The notes under the pieces: generated by a model
The model's database searches: none
Told to the model about the DNA's origin: nothing
What the model saw: only the letters and a program-made list of their open reading frames with translations
Source of the DNA: Devosia equisanguinis
GTDB taxonomy: Bacteria > Pseudomonadota > Alphaproteobacteria > Rhizobiales > Devosiaceae
Direction: 5' to 3'
DNA length: 64,000 bases
NCBI RefSeq assembly: GCF_900631955.1
Contig: NZ_UZWD01000025.1
Span: 1-64,000, forward strand
Shown here: piece after piece, positions 7,362 through 17,548 of the stretch
Layout: each line of letters begins with the position of its first letter
How positions within the stretch are numbered: the first letter of the stretch is position 1
Program-made: the position numbers and the translations under genes

Positions 7362-8399
7362 TTGCGGCAAATCCCGCGCACGGCGCCAGCAGGGCCGGAC
7401 CTTACGAAAGCAGTATCCGTCTTGAACAAGGCGTTCCATTCTTCGGGCGACGTGATTGCCGATCGCCGGGCCGACTATGCCCGCATGCTGGCCGAGGGCG
7501 GCGACCTTGCCGCCGCGGCCGAACTGATGGAGCAGGCGCTGGAACTGGCACCGGACTGGGCGGCCGGCTGGGACCTGCTCGGCGGCTTTGAAGAAAAACG
7601 CGGCAATTTGGCCCAGGCCATTTCTGCATGGCGGCGGCTCGAGGCGCTGGATGACGAAGGCGTGTTCGGGGCGCGGCTGAAGCTGGCGGCGCATAATGCA
7701 GCGGCAGCCGACGAGGGCACGGCGGTAAGCTATGTCGAGGCGCTGTTCGACCAATATGCACCGCAGTTCGAGCAGGCGCTGGTCGGCAAGCTCGGCTATC
7801 GCGTGCCCGAAATGCTCGACGACATGGTCGAAGCCGAAATGGCGCGGCTGGGGATCGAAGGCTTCGACAAGGCCGTCGATCTTGGTTGCGGCACCGGGCT
7901 CATGGGCTCACTGCTGCGCAAAAAGGTTGGCTTCCTCGAAGGCGTCGATATTTCGGCGGCAATGATCGCCGAGACGGCGCGTAAGGGCATTTACGACAGC
8001 CTGCAAAAGGCCGAGTTGGTGGCCGCGCTCAATGCGCGCCGGGCCGAGGCCGATCTGATGACGGCGGCGGATGTATTCATCTATTGTGGCGCCTTGCAGC
8101 CGGTGCTGGCGGCGCTGGTGCCGGCGCTGAAGCCGGGCGGGCTGGTGGCGTTTTCGCTCGAAGCCCATGATGGCCCGGAGGCACTGTTCCTGCGTCCGAG
8201 CCTGCGCTATGCCCATGGCGTTGCCGCAACCCGCGACGCGCTGGTGGTAGCCGGACTTGAGGTGCTGCGCTTCGAGACGGCAACACTCCGCTTCGATCGG
8301 GGTGCGCCGATCATCGGCATTCTGGTGGTGGCGCAGAAGCCGCCGGTGGAACTGACTGCGGCCAATGATGGCAGCGCCGGGGGCGATGTCGCCGCATAG
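7362..8399 (+). CDS. TPR-containing class I SAM-dependent methyltransferase
   Basis: 345 aa if the TTG at 7362 is used; the true start may be later, since no good ribosome site precedes it. Residues 25-110 form one or two TPR units (AGWDLLGGFEEKRGNLAQAISAW type). The methyltransferase fold follows: motif I is VDLGCGTGLMG near 170, and the adenine-site acidic residue is in EGVDIS. It resembles the COG4976 group of predicted methyltransferases with TPR repeats. Substrate unknown. It ends 52 nt before ltaE on the same strand. Confidence 0.8.
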   Translation: MRQIPRTAPAGPDLTKAVSVLNKAFHSSGDVIADRRADYARMLAEGGDLAAAAELMEQALELAPDWAAGWDLLGGFEEKRGNLAQAISAWRRLEALDDEGVFGARLKLAAHNAAAADEGTAVSYVEALFDQYAPQFEQALVGKLGYRVPEMLDDMVEAEMARLGIEGFDKAVDLGCGTGLMGSLLRKKVGFLEGVDISAAMIAETARKGIYDSLQKAELVAALNARRAEADLMTAADVFIYCGALQPVLAALVPALKPGGLVAFSLEAHDGPEALFLRPSLRYAHGVAATRDALVVAGLEVLRFETATLRFDRGAPIIGILVVAQKPPVELTAANDGSAGGDVAA

Positions 8400-8451
8400 C
8401 CAAAGTGCTTGGCGGATGGCAGAAAGGGGCACAGCAGCACGGAGCCTCCCC

Positions 8452-9489
8452 ATGAATGCCATTCGCCATGATTTCCGTTCGGACACCGTGACGCGGCCCT
8501 CGCCGGGCATGCGCGCGGCCATGGCCGAGGCCGAGGTGGGCGATGACGTCTTTGGCGACGATCCTACAGTCAAGCTTTTGGAACAGCGCATGGCGGGACT
8601 GCTGGGCAAGGACGCAGCGCTGTTCGTGCCTTCGGGCACCATGTCCAACCTGCTTGGGCTGATGAGCCATTGCGGTCGCGGCGACGAATATATCGCCGGC
8701 CAGAAGGCGCATCTTTATGTCAATGAAGCCGGCGGCGCGGCGGTGCTGGGCTCGATCCAGCCGCAGCCGATCGCGCATCAGGCAGACGGCACTCTGGCGC
8801 TGGCGGAGATCGAAGCGGCGATCAAGCCGGACGACAGCCATTATGCCCGCACGCGGGTGATCGCGCTCGAGAACACCTTTGGCGGCAGGGCGCTGCCGCT
8901 CGCCTATATGCACGCCGTGGCCGATATTGCCGAGCGGCATGGGCTGGGCATGCATCTCGACGGGGCCCGCGCGTTCAATGCCTGCACTGCCCTCGATATC
9001 GACATCGGAACCCTTGCAGCCCGGTTCGATACGGTGTCGATCTGCCTGTCCAAGGGGCTTGGCGCGCCGGTGGGCTCGGTGCTGGTGGGGCGCGCGGACC
9101 TGATCGCGTCTGCGCGGCGTACACGAAAAATGCTGGGAGGCGGGCTGCGGCAGGCGGGCGTGCTGGCCGCGGCCGGCCTTTATGCGCTGGAGCATAATGT
9201 GGCGCGGCTGGCGGATGACCATAGGCGAGCGCGGCAATTGGCCGAGGGGCTGGCGCGGCATGGGGCGCTAAGCGTTAGCATGCCGGACACCAATATCATC
9301 TGGGTCGATTCGGCGCCTGAGCTGGCGCACGGCCTGTCCGTCTATCTCGCGGAGCACGGCGTCGGGGTAACCGGTGGCTATGGGCAGAAACAGCGCTGGG
9401 TGACCCATCTCGATATCGGCGACGAGGATGTGACGGCAGCGCTGGCTGTGGTGGACGGGTATTTTGCGTCGGGGCGCGCACCCTCCTAG
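8452..9489 (+). CDS. ltaE: Low-specificity L-threonine aldolase
   Basis: 345 aa PLP enzyme of the aspartate-aminotransferase fold, cleaving L-threonine or allo-threonine to glycine and acetaldehyde. It shows FRSDTVTRPSPGMRAAM at the N-terminus, GDDVFGDDPTV, the PLP Asp in HLDGARAFNA and the Schiff-base Lys in CLSKGLGAPVGS near residue 203. The ATG at 8452 follows GGAGCC and gives the family N-terminus. The stop overlaps by 3 nt the 3' end of the convergent gene at 9486. Confidence 0.93.
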   Translation: MNAIRHDFRSDTVTRPSPGMRAAMAEAEVGDDVFGDDPTVKLLEQRMAGLLGKDAALFVPSGTMSNLLGLMSHCGRGDEYIAGQKAHLYVNEAGGAAVLGSIQPQPIAHQADGTLALAEIEAAIKPDDSHYARTRVIALENTFGGRALPLAYMHAVADIAERHGLGMHLDGARAFNACTALDIDIGTLAARFDTVSICLSKGLGAPVGSVLVGRADLIASARRTRKMLGGGLRQAGVLAAAGLYALEHNVARLADDHRRARQLAEGLARHGALSVSMPDTNIIWVDSAPELAHGLSVYLAEHGVGVTGGYGQKQRWVTHLDIGDEDVTAALAVVDGYFASGRAPS

Positions 9490-10421
9490 TAGCCCGGGCG
9501 CGGGGTGGCGGTGCGGAGGTAGTAGACGGTGCCGGCGACGTCGATGCGGCGGAAGGCGATGGAGGCGATGGCGTCGTCGTTGAGGGCGGTTTCCTGCCAG
9601 ACCGTGTCGATGCCGTCTTCCTGTCCCAGATTGCGGTCGATGCCGATGAAGCGATAGGGCGCGATTCCTTGCGCGGCCTCGGGATGTTCGCCGCCGGTCC
9701 AGGCATAGGTGCCCGCTTCGGCATTGGCCCAGTAGCCGAGGACGGCGAGTTCGGCGATGGCGTGGGCAGGGGTCGCGACGCCGCCCATATCGGCCGGGTA
9801 AAGATCGGGCCAGATGGGCAATGTGCCGGCGATGTCGTCCCATTGGGCGATGTCATCAAACAGGGCGGCCGTGTCGAGGCAGGGCCGGTCGTTGCACCGG
9901 TCCTTGGTGGCCTCTTTATCGGAGATGACGCGACGGCTGGCGTCCACCAGCATGGCGGTGTTGCCCATGATCGGCTGGAACACGAAGCGCCAGGCCATGT
10001 GCTGCCCCAGGCCGAAGGCGGCTTCGTCGGCGACGTCGCCTTCGCCATAGGCTTCGATGGTTTCTGCGCGGATAAGCTGGCCGAGGTTATAGTGGCGCAC
10101 CTCGATGAAGCTGACCGGCATGGGCGCGCCATCTTCCTCGACCTGCAGTTCGCCATAGGAAATGGCCGTGCGGGTGCGCACGGAATCGATTGCCGAGGTG
10201 GCGATCATCGCCGCCTTTTCCAGCGGCCCAACGGCGCCGCCGGGAGCAATGGCGGTGCGGTCGAGCCATTCATTGGCCAGGCCGGTTTCGATAGCGAGCA
10301 GATCCTGCCGCTCGAAGCCTTCGGCACCGATAAAGGCGTTGATCTGCTCGTCAAGGTCTTGCCCATGGGCAAGGCCGGTGGTGCCCAGCAGAATGGTAAG
10401 AAGAACGGCGCACTGTTTCAT
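9486..10421 (-). CDS. Exported protein of unknown function
   Basis: 311 aa with a clear signal peptide (KQCAVLLTILLGTTGLAHGQ, cleavage near residue 21). The mature protein is acidic, with a Cys pair in DRCNDRPCLD (likely disulfide) and a C-terminal beta-rich part ending VYYLRTATPRPGY. No family recognised. It is convergent with and touches ltaE; its own promoter must lie in 10422-10487. Confidence 0.72.
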   Translation of the reverse strand: MKQCAVLLTILLGTTGLAHGQDLDEQINAFIGAEGFERQDLLAIETGLANEWLDRTAIAPGGAVGPLEKAAMIATSAIDSVRTRTAISYGELQVEEDGAPMPVSFIEVRHYNLGQLIRAETIEAYGEGDVADEAAFGLGQHMAWRFVFQPIMGNTAMLVDASRRVISDKEATKDRCNDRPCLDTAALFDDIAQWDDIAGTLPIWPDLYPADMGGVATPAHAIAELAVLGYWANAEAGTYAWTGGEHPEAAQGIAPYRFIGIDRNLGQEDGIDTVWQETALNDDAIASIAFRRIDVAGTVYYLRTATPRPGY

Positions 10422-10487
10422 GTCTGCCCCCAGTCGAAATATCGGTCCATGCTAAGCGGCGCAACATGAACGCAAGCTGAGCGAATA

Positions 10488-10511
10488 GGGAGACGGAGCA
10501 ATCCGTCTCCC
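10488..10511 (-). terminator. Hairpin downstream of catB
   Basis: A perfect 10-bp stem GGGAGACGGA/TCCGTCTCCC with a 4-nt loop, extended by flanking GAATAG/CTATTC, just beyond the catB stop on the minus strand. There is no long T-tract. Confidence 0.6.
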
Positions 10512-10517
10512 CGCTAT

Positions 10518-11141
10518 TCAACCTTTACGCCAGAAGTCATGCAACCCGGCGATGTCGGCGGAGGTGAGAAGCGGCATGGCCTGCGACAAGCGCTCGGTGG
10601 ACCAATCCCACCATGCCATGTTGAGCAGCATGGCGATCTCATCGTCGCTAAACCGCTTGCGGATGGGCTTTGCCGGATTGCCGCCGACAATGGTGTAGGG
10701 TTCGACGTCTTTGGTCACCAGGGCACGGGTGCCGATCACCGCGCCATGCCCGACCTTGATGCCGGGCATGATGATGGCCTCGGAGCCGATCCAGACGTCG
10801 TTGCCGATTTCGGTGTCGCCTGCCGGCTGGAAAGCGTTGTTGGCATTGGCGAATTCTGGCGCATCGGGGAGAAAGGCGAATGGGAAGGTGGAGACCCAGT
10901 CGTTCCGGTGGCCCTGATTGCCGGCCATGATGAAGGCCGCGCCCGAGCCGATTGAGCAGAAGGCGCCGATGATCAGCCGGTCGACGCCTGGCGTGGTCAT
11001 CAGATAGCGGGCGCAGTCGTCGAAGCCGTGGCCGTGATAATAGCCGGAATAGTAGCTGTAGCGCCCCACGACGATGTTGGGATTGGTGACCTGGCGGTCG
11101 AGCGGGATGCCCAAAAAGGGACTTTCGAAAAAGTTCGACAT
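10518..11141 (-). CDS. catB: CatB-type chloramphenicol/xenobiotic O-acetyltransferase
   Basis: 207 aa, the usual length of type B (hexapeptide) acetyltransferases, trimeric left-handed beta-helix enzymes using acetyl-CoA. It has [34 protein letters not shown] with the catalytic His78, and [19 protein letters not shown] with hexapeptide repeats, then [19 protein letters not shown]. This is nearly signature for signature the CatB of Agrobacterium, an intrinsic chromosomal gene. Whether it protects from chloramphenicol here is untested. No mobile-element features flank it. Confidence 0.92.
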   Translation of the reverse strand: MSNFFESPFLGIPLDRQVTNPNIVVGRYSYYSGYYHGHGFDDCARYLMTTPGVDRLIIGAFCSIGSGAAFIMAGNQGHRNDWVSTFPFAFLPDAPEFANANNAFQPAGDTEIGNDVWIGSEAIIMPGIKVGHGAVIGTRALVTKDVEPYTIVGGNPAKPIRKRFSDDEIAMLLNMAWWDWSTERLSQAMPLLTSADIAGLHDFWRKG

Positions 11142-11408
11142 GGCTTTTCCATGAGGTTGCAGCCGCGAAACGGCGCAAGCGAATGCAGATTGTGTGAGAG
11201 AACCGACGGGCGTGCAGCGGCAAGCGCCGGCGCGCCGGCCGGTCGAAGGGCGTTTCCTCGGCGCGTGTCAGGCGCGCGGAAACGCTATGCAGGGGCTTCG
11301 GTCTGCGATCTTCATGGTGGGAGTGCCATAGCCGGGATCGCGGCGGAGGTCCAGCCAAGGGGCGCCTCGCCGCGAAAAAGCAAAGCGCCGTCCTGACGCC
11401 TCAGCGCC

Positions 11409-11867
11409 TTACTTGGCCATGGAATCGATCGGCGGTTTGCCGTCGGTGATAAAGCTCAGCTCGTAGGTGGCGCCGGATTTGGCGCGGGCCGAACAGGTGA
11501 TCTGGGCTGGTTTTCCCTCAAAGGGATTTTCGAACACGCAGGTGCCGCGGGCCGGGATATCGGCGATGTCATCGGCCGAGGTGCCGATCAGAACCTTGTC
11601 GAGCTCCTGGTGGATTTCGTTGCCGATCACCTCGTCGGACATGCCGGAGAAGGTGAGGATGGTGTCACCGGAAAAGGCGTAGAGCCCAACGCGGCCGATG
11701 TCATAGACCATCTGCAGCACGCTGCCCTTGCACTCGTCGGTGAGATCGATGCCGTCGACCTCCAGAGACTGGCATGTGCCGTCGAGGTTGAACATGTTGA
11801 CGGGCTCGGCGGCATAGGCGGGCGCAACCAGGGTCAGCACTGCGAGGGCGATGGGGAGTGATTTCAT
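11409..11867 (-). CDS. Exported protein of unknown function
   Basis: 152 aa with signal peptide (KSLPIALAVLTLVAPAYA, cleavage near 20). The mature part has four Cys (GTCQSLE, DECKGS, GTCVFE, ITCSAR), likely forming two disulfides, and no recognised domain. It lies alone between catB and carB on the minus strand. The 267-bp stretch between it and catB (11142-11408) holds no gene that I can support. Confidence 0.72.
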   Translation of the reverse strand: MKSLPIALAVLTLVAPAYAAEPVNMFNLDGTCQSLEVDGIDLTDECKGSVLQMVYDIGRVGLYAFSGDTILTFSGMSDEVIGNEIHQELDKVLIGTSADDIADIPARGTCVFENPFEGKPAQITCSARAKSGATYELSFITDGKPPIDSMAK

Positions 11868-12020
11868 GTGGTCCTCCAGGGTCGGTGGAGGATAGGGGAT
11901 GGGTGCTGGGCGTCAAGGTTGGGCGGGGAGGTGGAAATTACCCCCACCTGGCCTCCCCCTCTGAAAGGGGGAGGAATTGCATCGCGTTTGAAGGAGCTGA
12001 GTTGCCAGCCCAGAGTGCGG

Positions 12021-15000
12021 TCAGGCGGCGAAGTAGTCCTGCAAAGCGCGGACCTGGAGGCCGCCCTGGCGCAGGGCGACGATCCCTTCCACCGCGGCCA
12101 GGGCACCGTCGATGGTGGTATAATAGGGAATCTTGGCCAGGAGCGCGGTGCGGCGGATGTCGCGGCTGTCGGAGATCGACTTGAGGCCATCCGTGGTGTT
12201 GATCACCAGCTGCACGCCGCCATTCTTCATCGAATCCACGATATGCGGACGGCCTTCGAGCACCTTGTTGATCTTGGTCGCGGGGACGTTGTTATCAACG
12301 AGATAGCGCTGGGTGCCGCCGGTGGCGAGGATTTCGAAACCGGCTTCGACCAGGTGGCGGGCCATGTCGACAATGTACTGCTTGTCGTCGTCGCGCACGG
12401 AGATGAAGGCCTTGCCCGAGGTCGGGACCTTTTGGCCGGCGCCCATCTGCGACTTGGCGAAGGCGATGGCGAAATTGGTGTCGAGACCGATGACTTCGCC
12501 GGTCGACTTCATTTCCGGGCCCAGGACCGTATCGACGCCGGGGAAGCGGTTGAACGGGAACACGGCTTCCTTGACGGCGATATGCTTGAGCGTCTTTTCG
12601 GTGAGGCCGAAGCTCGAGAGCTTCTCGCCTGCCATGATGCGGCTGGCGATCTTGGCGATGGGCTCGCCGATGACCTTGGCAACGAAGGGCACGGTGCGGG
12701 AGGCGCGTGGATTGACCTCGATCAAGTAGATCGTGTCGTCCTTATAAGCATATTGCACGTTCATCAGGCCACCGACCTTGAGCGCGAAGGCCAGTTCGCG
12801 GGTCTGGCGCTTGAGTTCGGCAATGATCTCGGGCGGCAGGGTGCGCGGCGGCAGGGTGCAGGCGCTGTCGCCGGAGTGAATGCCGGCTTCCTCGATGTGC
12901 TCCATGATGCCGGCGACGAAAACGTCTTCGCCGTCGCACAGGGCGTCGACGTCGATTTCGGTGGCGCCGGAGAGATAGGCGTCGAACAGCAGCGGGTTAT
13001 CGGACAGCACCGAGTTGATCTGGCCGGTGCGGTCGTTGGGGTAGCGCTGCAGGATATCGGGCGGCACGAGGCCGGTCAGGGTATCCTGAATGTAGCTCTC
13101 GAATTCCTTGGCCGAGTGCACGATGGCCATGGCGCGGCCGCCCAGCACGTAGGACGGGCGAATGACCAGCGGATAGCCCAGGCGCTCGGCGACGAGGCGG
13201 GACTGTTCGAGGCTATAGGCAATACCGTTCTTGGGCTGGGTCAGCTCGAGACGGTTCAGAAGCTTCATGAACAGGTCGCGGTCTTCTGCGAGGTCGATGG
13301 CGTCGGGCTGGGTGCCGAGGATCGGCACGCCGGCCTTCTGCACGGCTTCGGCGAGATTGAGCGGGGTCTGGCCGCCGAACTGGACGATCACGCCGTGAAG
13401 GGTGCCATTCTGCTTTTCGGTGAGCAGGATTTCGATGACGTCTTCTTCGGTCAGCGGCTCGAAGTAGAGACGGTCCGAGGTGTCGTAGTCGGTCGAGACG
13501 GTTTCGGGGTTACAGTTGACCATGATGGTCTCGTAACCGGCATCGGCCAGCGCAAACGCGGCGTGGCAGCAGCAATAGTCGAACTCGATGCCCTGTCCGA
13601 TCCGGTTGGGGCCGCCGCCGAGAATGACGACCTTCTTGCGGTCGGAGGGGCGAGCTTCGTCATCGACCTTGCCGGCGAAGGGGGCTTCGTAGGTTGAGTA
13701 CATATAAGCTGTGGGCGAGGCGAACTCGGCTGCGGAGGTATCGATGCGCTTGTAGGCGGGACGCACTTCGAGGCTATGGCGCAGCTTGCGGACGTCGGCG
13801 GTCTTGAGGCCGGCGAGCTGGGCAAGGCGGGCATCGGAAAAGCCCATCGACTTGAGCAGGCGCAGATTGACGGCGTCCTTGGGCAGGCCGAATTCCTTGA
13901 CCTTCTGTTCCATGTCGACGATGCCGCGCATCTGCTCGAGGAACCATGGATCGATCTTGCAGGCTTCGAAGATGTCTTCGTTAGAAACACCCAGCCGCAT
14001 GGCTTCGGCGACATGGAGAAGACGAGACGGCGTTGGGGTGCCGAGGGCGGCCTTGATGGCGTTCTTGTCCTCGCCTTCGCCGAGGCCCGGAATGCCGACC
14101 TCGTTGAGGCCGGTGAGACCCGTCTCGAGCGAGCGCAGCGCCTTTTGCAGCGATTCCTGGAAGGTGCGGCCGATGGCCATGGCTTCGCCGACCGACTTCA
14201 TCGAGGTGGTCAGGCGATTGTCGGCGCCGGGGAATTTTTCGAAGGCGAAACGCGGGATCTTGGTGACGACATAGTCGATGGTGGGCTCGAACGAGGCCGG
14301 GGTGGCGCCGCCGGTAATGTCGTTTTCGAGTTCATCGAGCGTGTAGCCGACGGCCAGACGCGCAGCGACCTTAGCGATGGGGAAGCCGGTGGCCTTGGAG
14401 GCCAGCGCCGAGGAGCGCGAGACGCGCGGGTTCATCTCGATGACGACCATACGGCCATCGGCAGGGTTGATGCCGAACTGCACGTTGGAGCCGCCGGTTT
14501 CGACACCGATCTCGCGCAGCACCGCCAGCGAGGCGTCGCGCATGATCTGGTATTCCTTGTCGGTCAGCGTCAAGGCCGGGGCAACGGTGATGGAGTCGCC
14601 GGTATGGACACCCATAGGATCGATGTTCTCGATGGAGCAGATGATGATGCAGTTGTCCTTCTTATCGCGGACAACCTCCATCTCGTATTCCTTCCAGCCG
14701 AGCACGCTTTCCTCGACCAGAACTTCGTTGGTGGGCGAAGCGTCGATGCCGCTTTCGCAGATGGCGAGATATTCCTCGCGATTGTAGGCAATGCCGCCGC
14801 CGGTGCCGCCGAGGGTAAAGCTGGGGCGAATGATGGCCGGCAGGCCGATGACCTCAAGCGCCTGCAGGGCCTCGATGGTGTTGTGGGCCAGCATGGAACG
14901 CGGGGTTTCGAGCCCGATCTTTTTCATGGCGTCGCGGAACAGTTCGCGATCCTCGGCCTTGTCGATGGCCTCGGCGGTGGCGCCGATCATCTCGACATTG

Positions 15001-15332
15001 TATTTCTCGAGCACGCCCATCTTGCGCAGCGACAGCGCGCAGTTGAGCGCCGTCTGGCCGCCCATCGTCGGGAGCAGCGCGTCGGGGCGCTCCTTCTCGA
15101 TGATCTTGGCGACCACTTCGGGGGTGATCGGCTCCATATAGGTGGCATCGGCCAGGTCCGGATCGGTCATGATCGTCGCCGGGTTCGAGTTCACCAGAAT
15201 GATCCGGTAGCCCTCTTCCTTGAGCGCCTTACAGGCCTGCGTGCCGGAATAGTCGAACTCGCAAGCCTGCCCGATGATGATGGGGCCCGCGCCGATGATG
15301 AGGATCGATTTGATGTCGGTACGCTTCGGCAT
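12021..15332 (-). CDS. carB: Carbamoyl-phosphate synthase large subunit
   Basis: 1103 aa. It makes carbamoyl phosphate from ammonia (supplied by CarA from glutamine), bicarbonate and two ATP, for pyrimidines and arginine. It shows two ATP-grasp halves: N-terminal ([54 protein letters not shown]) and C-terminal ([43 protein letters not shown]), then the MGS-like allosteric domain (last 140 aa). The ATG at 15332 gives the family start [14 protein letters not shown]; an upstream in-frame extension is not family-like. carA lies 32 kb away (47042). Confidence 0.98.
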   Translation of the reverse strand: MPKRTDIKSILIIGAGPIIIGQACEFDYSGTQACKALKEEGYRIILVNSNPATIMTDPDLADATYMEPITPEVVAKIIEKERPDALLPTMGGQTALNCALSLRKMGVLEKYNVEMIGATAEAIDKAEDRELFRDAMKKIGLETPRSMLAHNTIEALQALEVIGLPAIIRPSFTLGGTGGGIAYNREEYLAICESGIDASPTNEVLVEESVLGWKEYEMEVVRDKKDNCIIICSIENIDPMGVHTGDSITVAPALTLTDKEYQIMRDASLAVLREIGVETGGSNVQFGINPADGRMVVIEMNPRVSRSSALASKATGFPIAKVAARLAVGYTLDELENDITGGATPASFEPTIDYVVTKIPRFAFEKFPGADNRLTTSMKSVGEAMAIGRTFQESLQKALRSLETGLTGLNEVGIPGLGEGEDKNAIKAALGTPTPSRLLHVAEAMRLGVSNEDIFEACKIDPWFLEQMRGIVDMEQKVKEFGLPKDAVNLRLLKSMGFSDARLAQLAGLKTADVRKLRHSLEVRPAYKRIDTSAAEFASPTAYMYSTYEAPFAGKVDDEARPSDRKKVVILGGGPNRIGQGIEFDYCCCHAAFALADAGYETIMVNCNPETVSTDYDTSDRLYFEPLTEEDVIEILLTEKQNGTLHGVIVQFGGQTPLNLAEAVQKAGVPILGTQPDAIDLAEDRDLFMKLLNRLELTQPKNGIAYSLEQSRLVAERLGYPLVIRPSYVLGGRAMAIVHSAKEFESYIQDTLTGLVPPDILQRYPNDRTGQINSVLSDNPLLFDAYLSGATEIDVDALCDGEDVFVAGIMEHIEEAGIHSGDSACTLPPRTLPPEIIAELKRQTRELAFALKVGGLMNVQYAYKDDTIYLIEVNPRASRTVPFVAKVIGEPIAKIASRIMAGEKLSSFGLTEKTLKHIAVKEAVFPFNRFPGVDTVLGPEMKSTGEVIGLDTNFAIAFAKSQMGAGQKVPTSGKAFISVRDDDKQYIVDMARHLVEAGFEILATGGTQRYLVDNNVPATKINKVLEGRPHIVDSMKNGGVQLVINTTDGLKSISDSRDIRRTALLAKIPYYTTIDGALAAVEGIVALRQGGLQVRALQDYFAA

Positions 15333-15657
15333 TCGGGGCTCGCTCTGGCTATCTCTACGGAATTGCGGGCGAGGGAGAATCGCCCGAACACACCTGTCCG
15401 CGCGAAACCCGCGTTGCCGTTGAGCACAGCAGCGCAGGGAAAAAGACTGAACATGGTGGTTAAGCGGGCGGTGTAACGGAAGCGGAGCGGAAAGGGAAGG
15501 GGTTGCGGCGACTGAGGCATCTGCGCAAGGCGATCTTCCCCGATGAGCGTCTCGTAACCGAGACCTTCTCTCTGCAGATCTCATTTTCCGGCAACTTGGA
15601 TGATCCCTCCAGCCGCCGCCGTGGTCCATTGGCCGCCTTAGGGGCTGGCGGCTGCAT
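15333..15657. other. carB leader and upstream intergenic region
   Basis: About 325 bp without a supported gene. It should contain the minus-strand carB promoter. I do not see a convincing -35/-10 pair, a leader peptide or a pyrimidine-responsive attenuator. Confidence 0.45.
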
Positions 15658-15969
15658 TCAGATATTGCTGATCCCTAATTCGTATATTCTTGCCTTCACC
15701 GCCTCCCAAGCCTCCTTGTCGTCCCAGAAGCGCTGGAGGAGGCAGGATTTGGGGCGATCGGAATGCTGGTAGGGATTTTGGCCATAGATGATCTCGACGT
15801 GCCAGGGATCGAGCGACAGCTCGACCCGCATGATAAGGACCTTGATCACCACACCGTCGATGGCGATGGGACCGCCGAGGCGCGAGATTTCGGGCTCGAT
15901 GCGTTGGCCTTCCTCGTCATAGGCCTCGGACGCGGCGTCGTAGAGTGCATTCCAGATGTCATCTGCCAT
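15658..15969 (-). CDS. Small cytoplasmic protein of unknown function
   Basis: 103 aa without signal peptide or membrane segment; acidic N-terminus, a central beta-rich part ([28 protein letters not shown]) and a C-terminal helix. No family recognised. The ATG at 15969 has GGAGTG upstream. It is the last gene of a tight three-gene minus-strand unit (17300 to 15658, gaps of 26-27 nt), the only one of the three without an export signal. Confidence 0.68.
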   Translation of the reverse strand: MADDIWNALYDAASEAYDEEGQRIEPEISRLGGPIAIDGVVIKVLIMRVELSLDPWHVEIIYGQNPYQHSDRPKSCLLQRFWDDKEAWEAVKARIYELGISNI

Positions 15970-15995
15970 GGTGCACTCCGGCGGCGCCTGCTCTC

Positions 15996-16523
15996 CTAGT
16001 AACGGGCGGGTTCGCAGATCTGGACGGGCTGGGAGTGGAGGAGGAAGGTTTTGTCGTCGATACCGGACTGGAGCGAGAAGCCGGAGTCGAAATCGTCTTC
16101 GCCGCAGCTGGTGGACATGGCGATGGCGCCGACGGCGGCGAGATCGACGAGAATGTCGCCACCATTGCGGTTGCTGACCAGAACGCCGCCGCCATCGCAT
16201 TCGACGCCACACCACATCTTGCCACCCTGTGCCATGCAGGGCCCGACGGCGTAACCCTCAGTGCCGTCGCGCAATTGGGCTTCCAGGCGGAAGACATATT
16301 GATCCGGGCTCATTGCGGTCTCCTCCATATACGTGACGGTGAGGTCCATGGCCGTGACCTGCTGGTGCGGATGCTCGCGCAGATGCTGGGCGCTGTAGCT
16401 GCGGGACCAGCAGGCGGTGGCGCCGTCTCGCGCCTGGACGAAGGCGTCGAGCTCGCCGGCGGCGACCGAAAGGGTGGAGAGGATCAGGGCAGTGCCAAGA
16501 AACAGGGTCTTCTTTGGGAACAT
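15996..16523 (-). CDS. Exported cysteine-containing protein of unknown function
   Basis: 175 aa with signal peptide (KTLFLGTALILSTLSVAAG, cleavage near 22). The mature part has six Cys (TACWSR, GPCMAQ, WCGVEC, TSCGED, ICEPAR), suggesting a disulfide-bonded periplasmic protein. No known domain. It is the middle gene of the unit headed by 16551-17300; translation starts 27 nt after the preceding stop. Confidence 0.7.
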   Translation of the reverse strand: MFPKKTLFLGTALILSTLSVAAGELDAFVQARDGATACWSRSYSAQHLREHPHQQVTAMDLTVTYMEETAMSPDQYVFRLEAQLRDGTEGYAVGPCMAQGGKMWCGVECDGGGVLVSNRNGGDILVDLAAVGAIAMSTSCGEDDFDSGFSLQSGIDDKTFLLHSQPVQICEPARY

Positions 16524-16550
16524 GGTTTCCTCCGGATGTGAGCGCGTGGC

Positions 16551-17300
16551 TTAAAGGGCGGCGACCTGGCTGAAGAATTGTGCGCGCACGCGGGCGCCGG
16601 CGCCAGTGGGTTCGCTGGCCATGGCCTGGAACAGGCTGATCATGGTGCCGCACAGCGCCGGATTGGTGGGGTCCTGCTGGGCGAGGCCGGCGAGAGCCTC
16701 GTTGCTCATGCCAAGGGCGATCATGTGGTCGATCAGCGTCTGCCAATCGGCGTCGCTGGCGTCCTGCCGGGCCGTGGGGGCGGTGATGCCGTCGCGGGCG
16801 GCGACGAGCACGTGGACGATCTGGGCCAGCAGCAGGTCTTCATATTTGGCGGCGGCGGGGGTGCCGTCGAAAACGGCGGGACCATTGACGCTGTAGTTGG
16901 CGCAGGCCAGTTCGCCTTCCCCTTCCAGCACCGCATTGGTGAGGCTGATGGTGGCATCGCCGAGGGCGGCGAGAGTGGCGTCGGAGGCGACGGCAACCTT
17001 GGCGGCATAGCTCTTGCGCAATTGCAGCAAGTGGCCCTGAACGAGCCCCGAGAGGTCGCCGCCGCTGGCATGGGTCATCTGCGCATTGACGACGAGGTCC
17101 TGAAACTCGCTGAGGAAATTGGTCTTGAGGAAGCCGAAAAGTTCGGGCGCAGCCTGCATCAATTCGGCTTCGAACGGATTGGGGACCGGCGCCTGTTGCG
17201 CCAGGGCCGCGCCGGCAAGGCTGACCGAGGCGCAGAGGCCGAAGAGCAGCGGGCGGCAGGACTTGGTGACGGCGGCGGTGAGAGTGCGCGGGAGGGACAT
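16551..17300 (-). CDS. Exported helical protein of unknown function
   Basis: 249 aa with a signal peptide (cleavage after AALAQ, near residue 35). The mature region is mostly alpha-helical with two Cys (LACANY, ALCGTM). No family recognised. It is first in a three-gene minus-strand unit. Its 248-bp upstream region carries both palindrome families of this locus: CTGTT-type at 17380-17397 (80 bp upstream of the start) and CATCGAAC-type at 17433-17454 (133 bp upstream), suggesting dual control. Confidence 0.7.
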   Translation of the reverse strand: MSLPRTLTAAVTKSCRPLLFGLCASVSLAGAALAQQAPVPNPFEAELMQAAPELFGFLKTNFLSEFQDLVVNAQMTHASGGDLSGLVQGHLLQLRKSYAAKVAVASDATLAALGDATISLTNAVLEGEGELACANYSVNGPAVFDGTPAAAKYEDLLLAQIVHVLVAARDGITAPTARQDASDADWQTLIDHMIALGMSNEALAGLAQQDPTNPALCGTMISLFQAMASEPTGAGARVRAQFFSQVAAL

Positions 17301-17379
17301 GGTGGAGTGCCTTTATGCTGGTGCCGATCGCCCGGTGCGTTCGACTGACGCCACTTTTGACCGCGTTGGAGGCTGGGCG

Positions 17380-17397
17380 CTGTTCCCTGCGAAACAG
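17380..17397. promoter_or_regulatory. 18-bp palindrome, candidate Crp-type operator (site 1)
   Basis: CTGTTCCCT-GCGAAACAG, 80 bp upstream of the exported protein gene at 16551-17300. Aligned to the reverse complement of site 2 (17937-17954) it matches at 16 of 18 positions. Such an 18-bp dyad fits a Crp/Fnr dimer, and a Crp-type gene lies 0.6 kb away. Binding is inferred. Confidence 0.6.
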
Positions 17398-17432
17398 GGC
17401 AGCTGCATTTGGCAACAGGGTGGTGCGGAGAC

Positions 17433-17454
17433 GCATCGAACTTGTGTTCGATGC
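17433..17454. promoter_or_regulatory. 22-bp perfect palindrome GCATCGAAC-N4-GTTCGATGC
   Basis: Perfect 9-bp arms with a 4-bp centre, upstream of the minus-strand unit starting at 17300. The same core occurs at 21190-21213 and, with one mismatch, at 26046-26065. This is a candidate operator for an unknown dimeric regulator. Confidence 0.6.
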
Positions 17455-17548
17455 CGATGGGGTATGGACTGCGCCAGAATGGCATTTGCCCACCCCGGCA
17501 TAGGCCGGGGTGGGCAAGGGTCAGAGGCTGGAGGCCAGTTTGGGGCGA

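Noticed and set aside
11868..15476. Two long plus-strand frames (609 and 566 codons) opposite carB
   Set aside because: They are mirror frames of the highly conserved carB gene in GC-rich DNA; their translations are Gly/Asp/Val-biased and lack domains.
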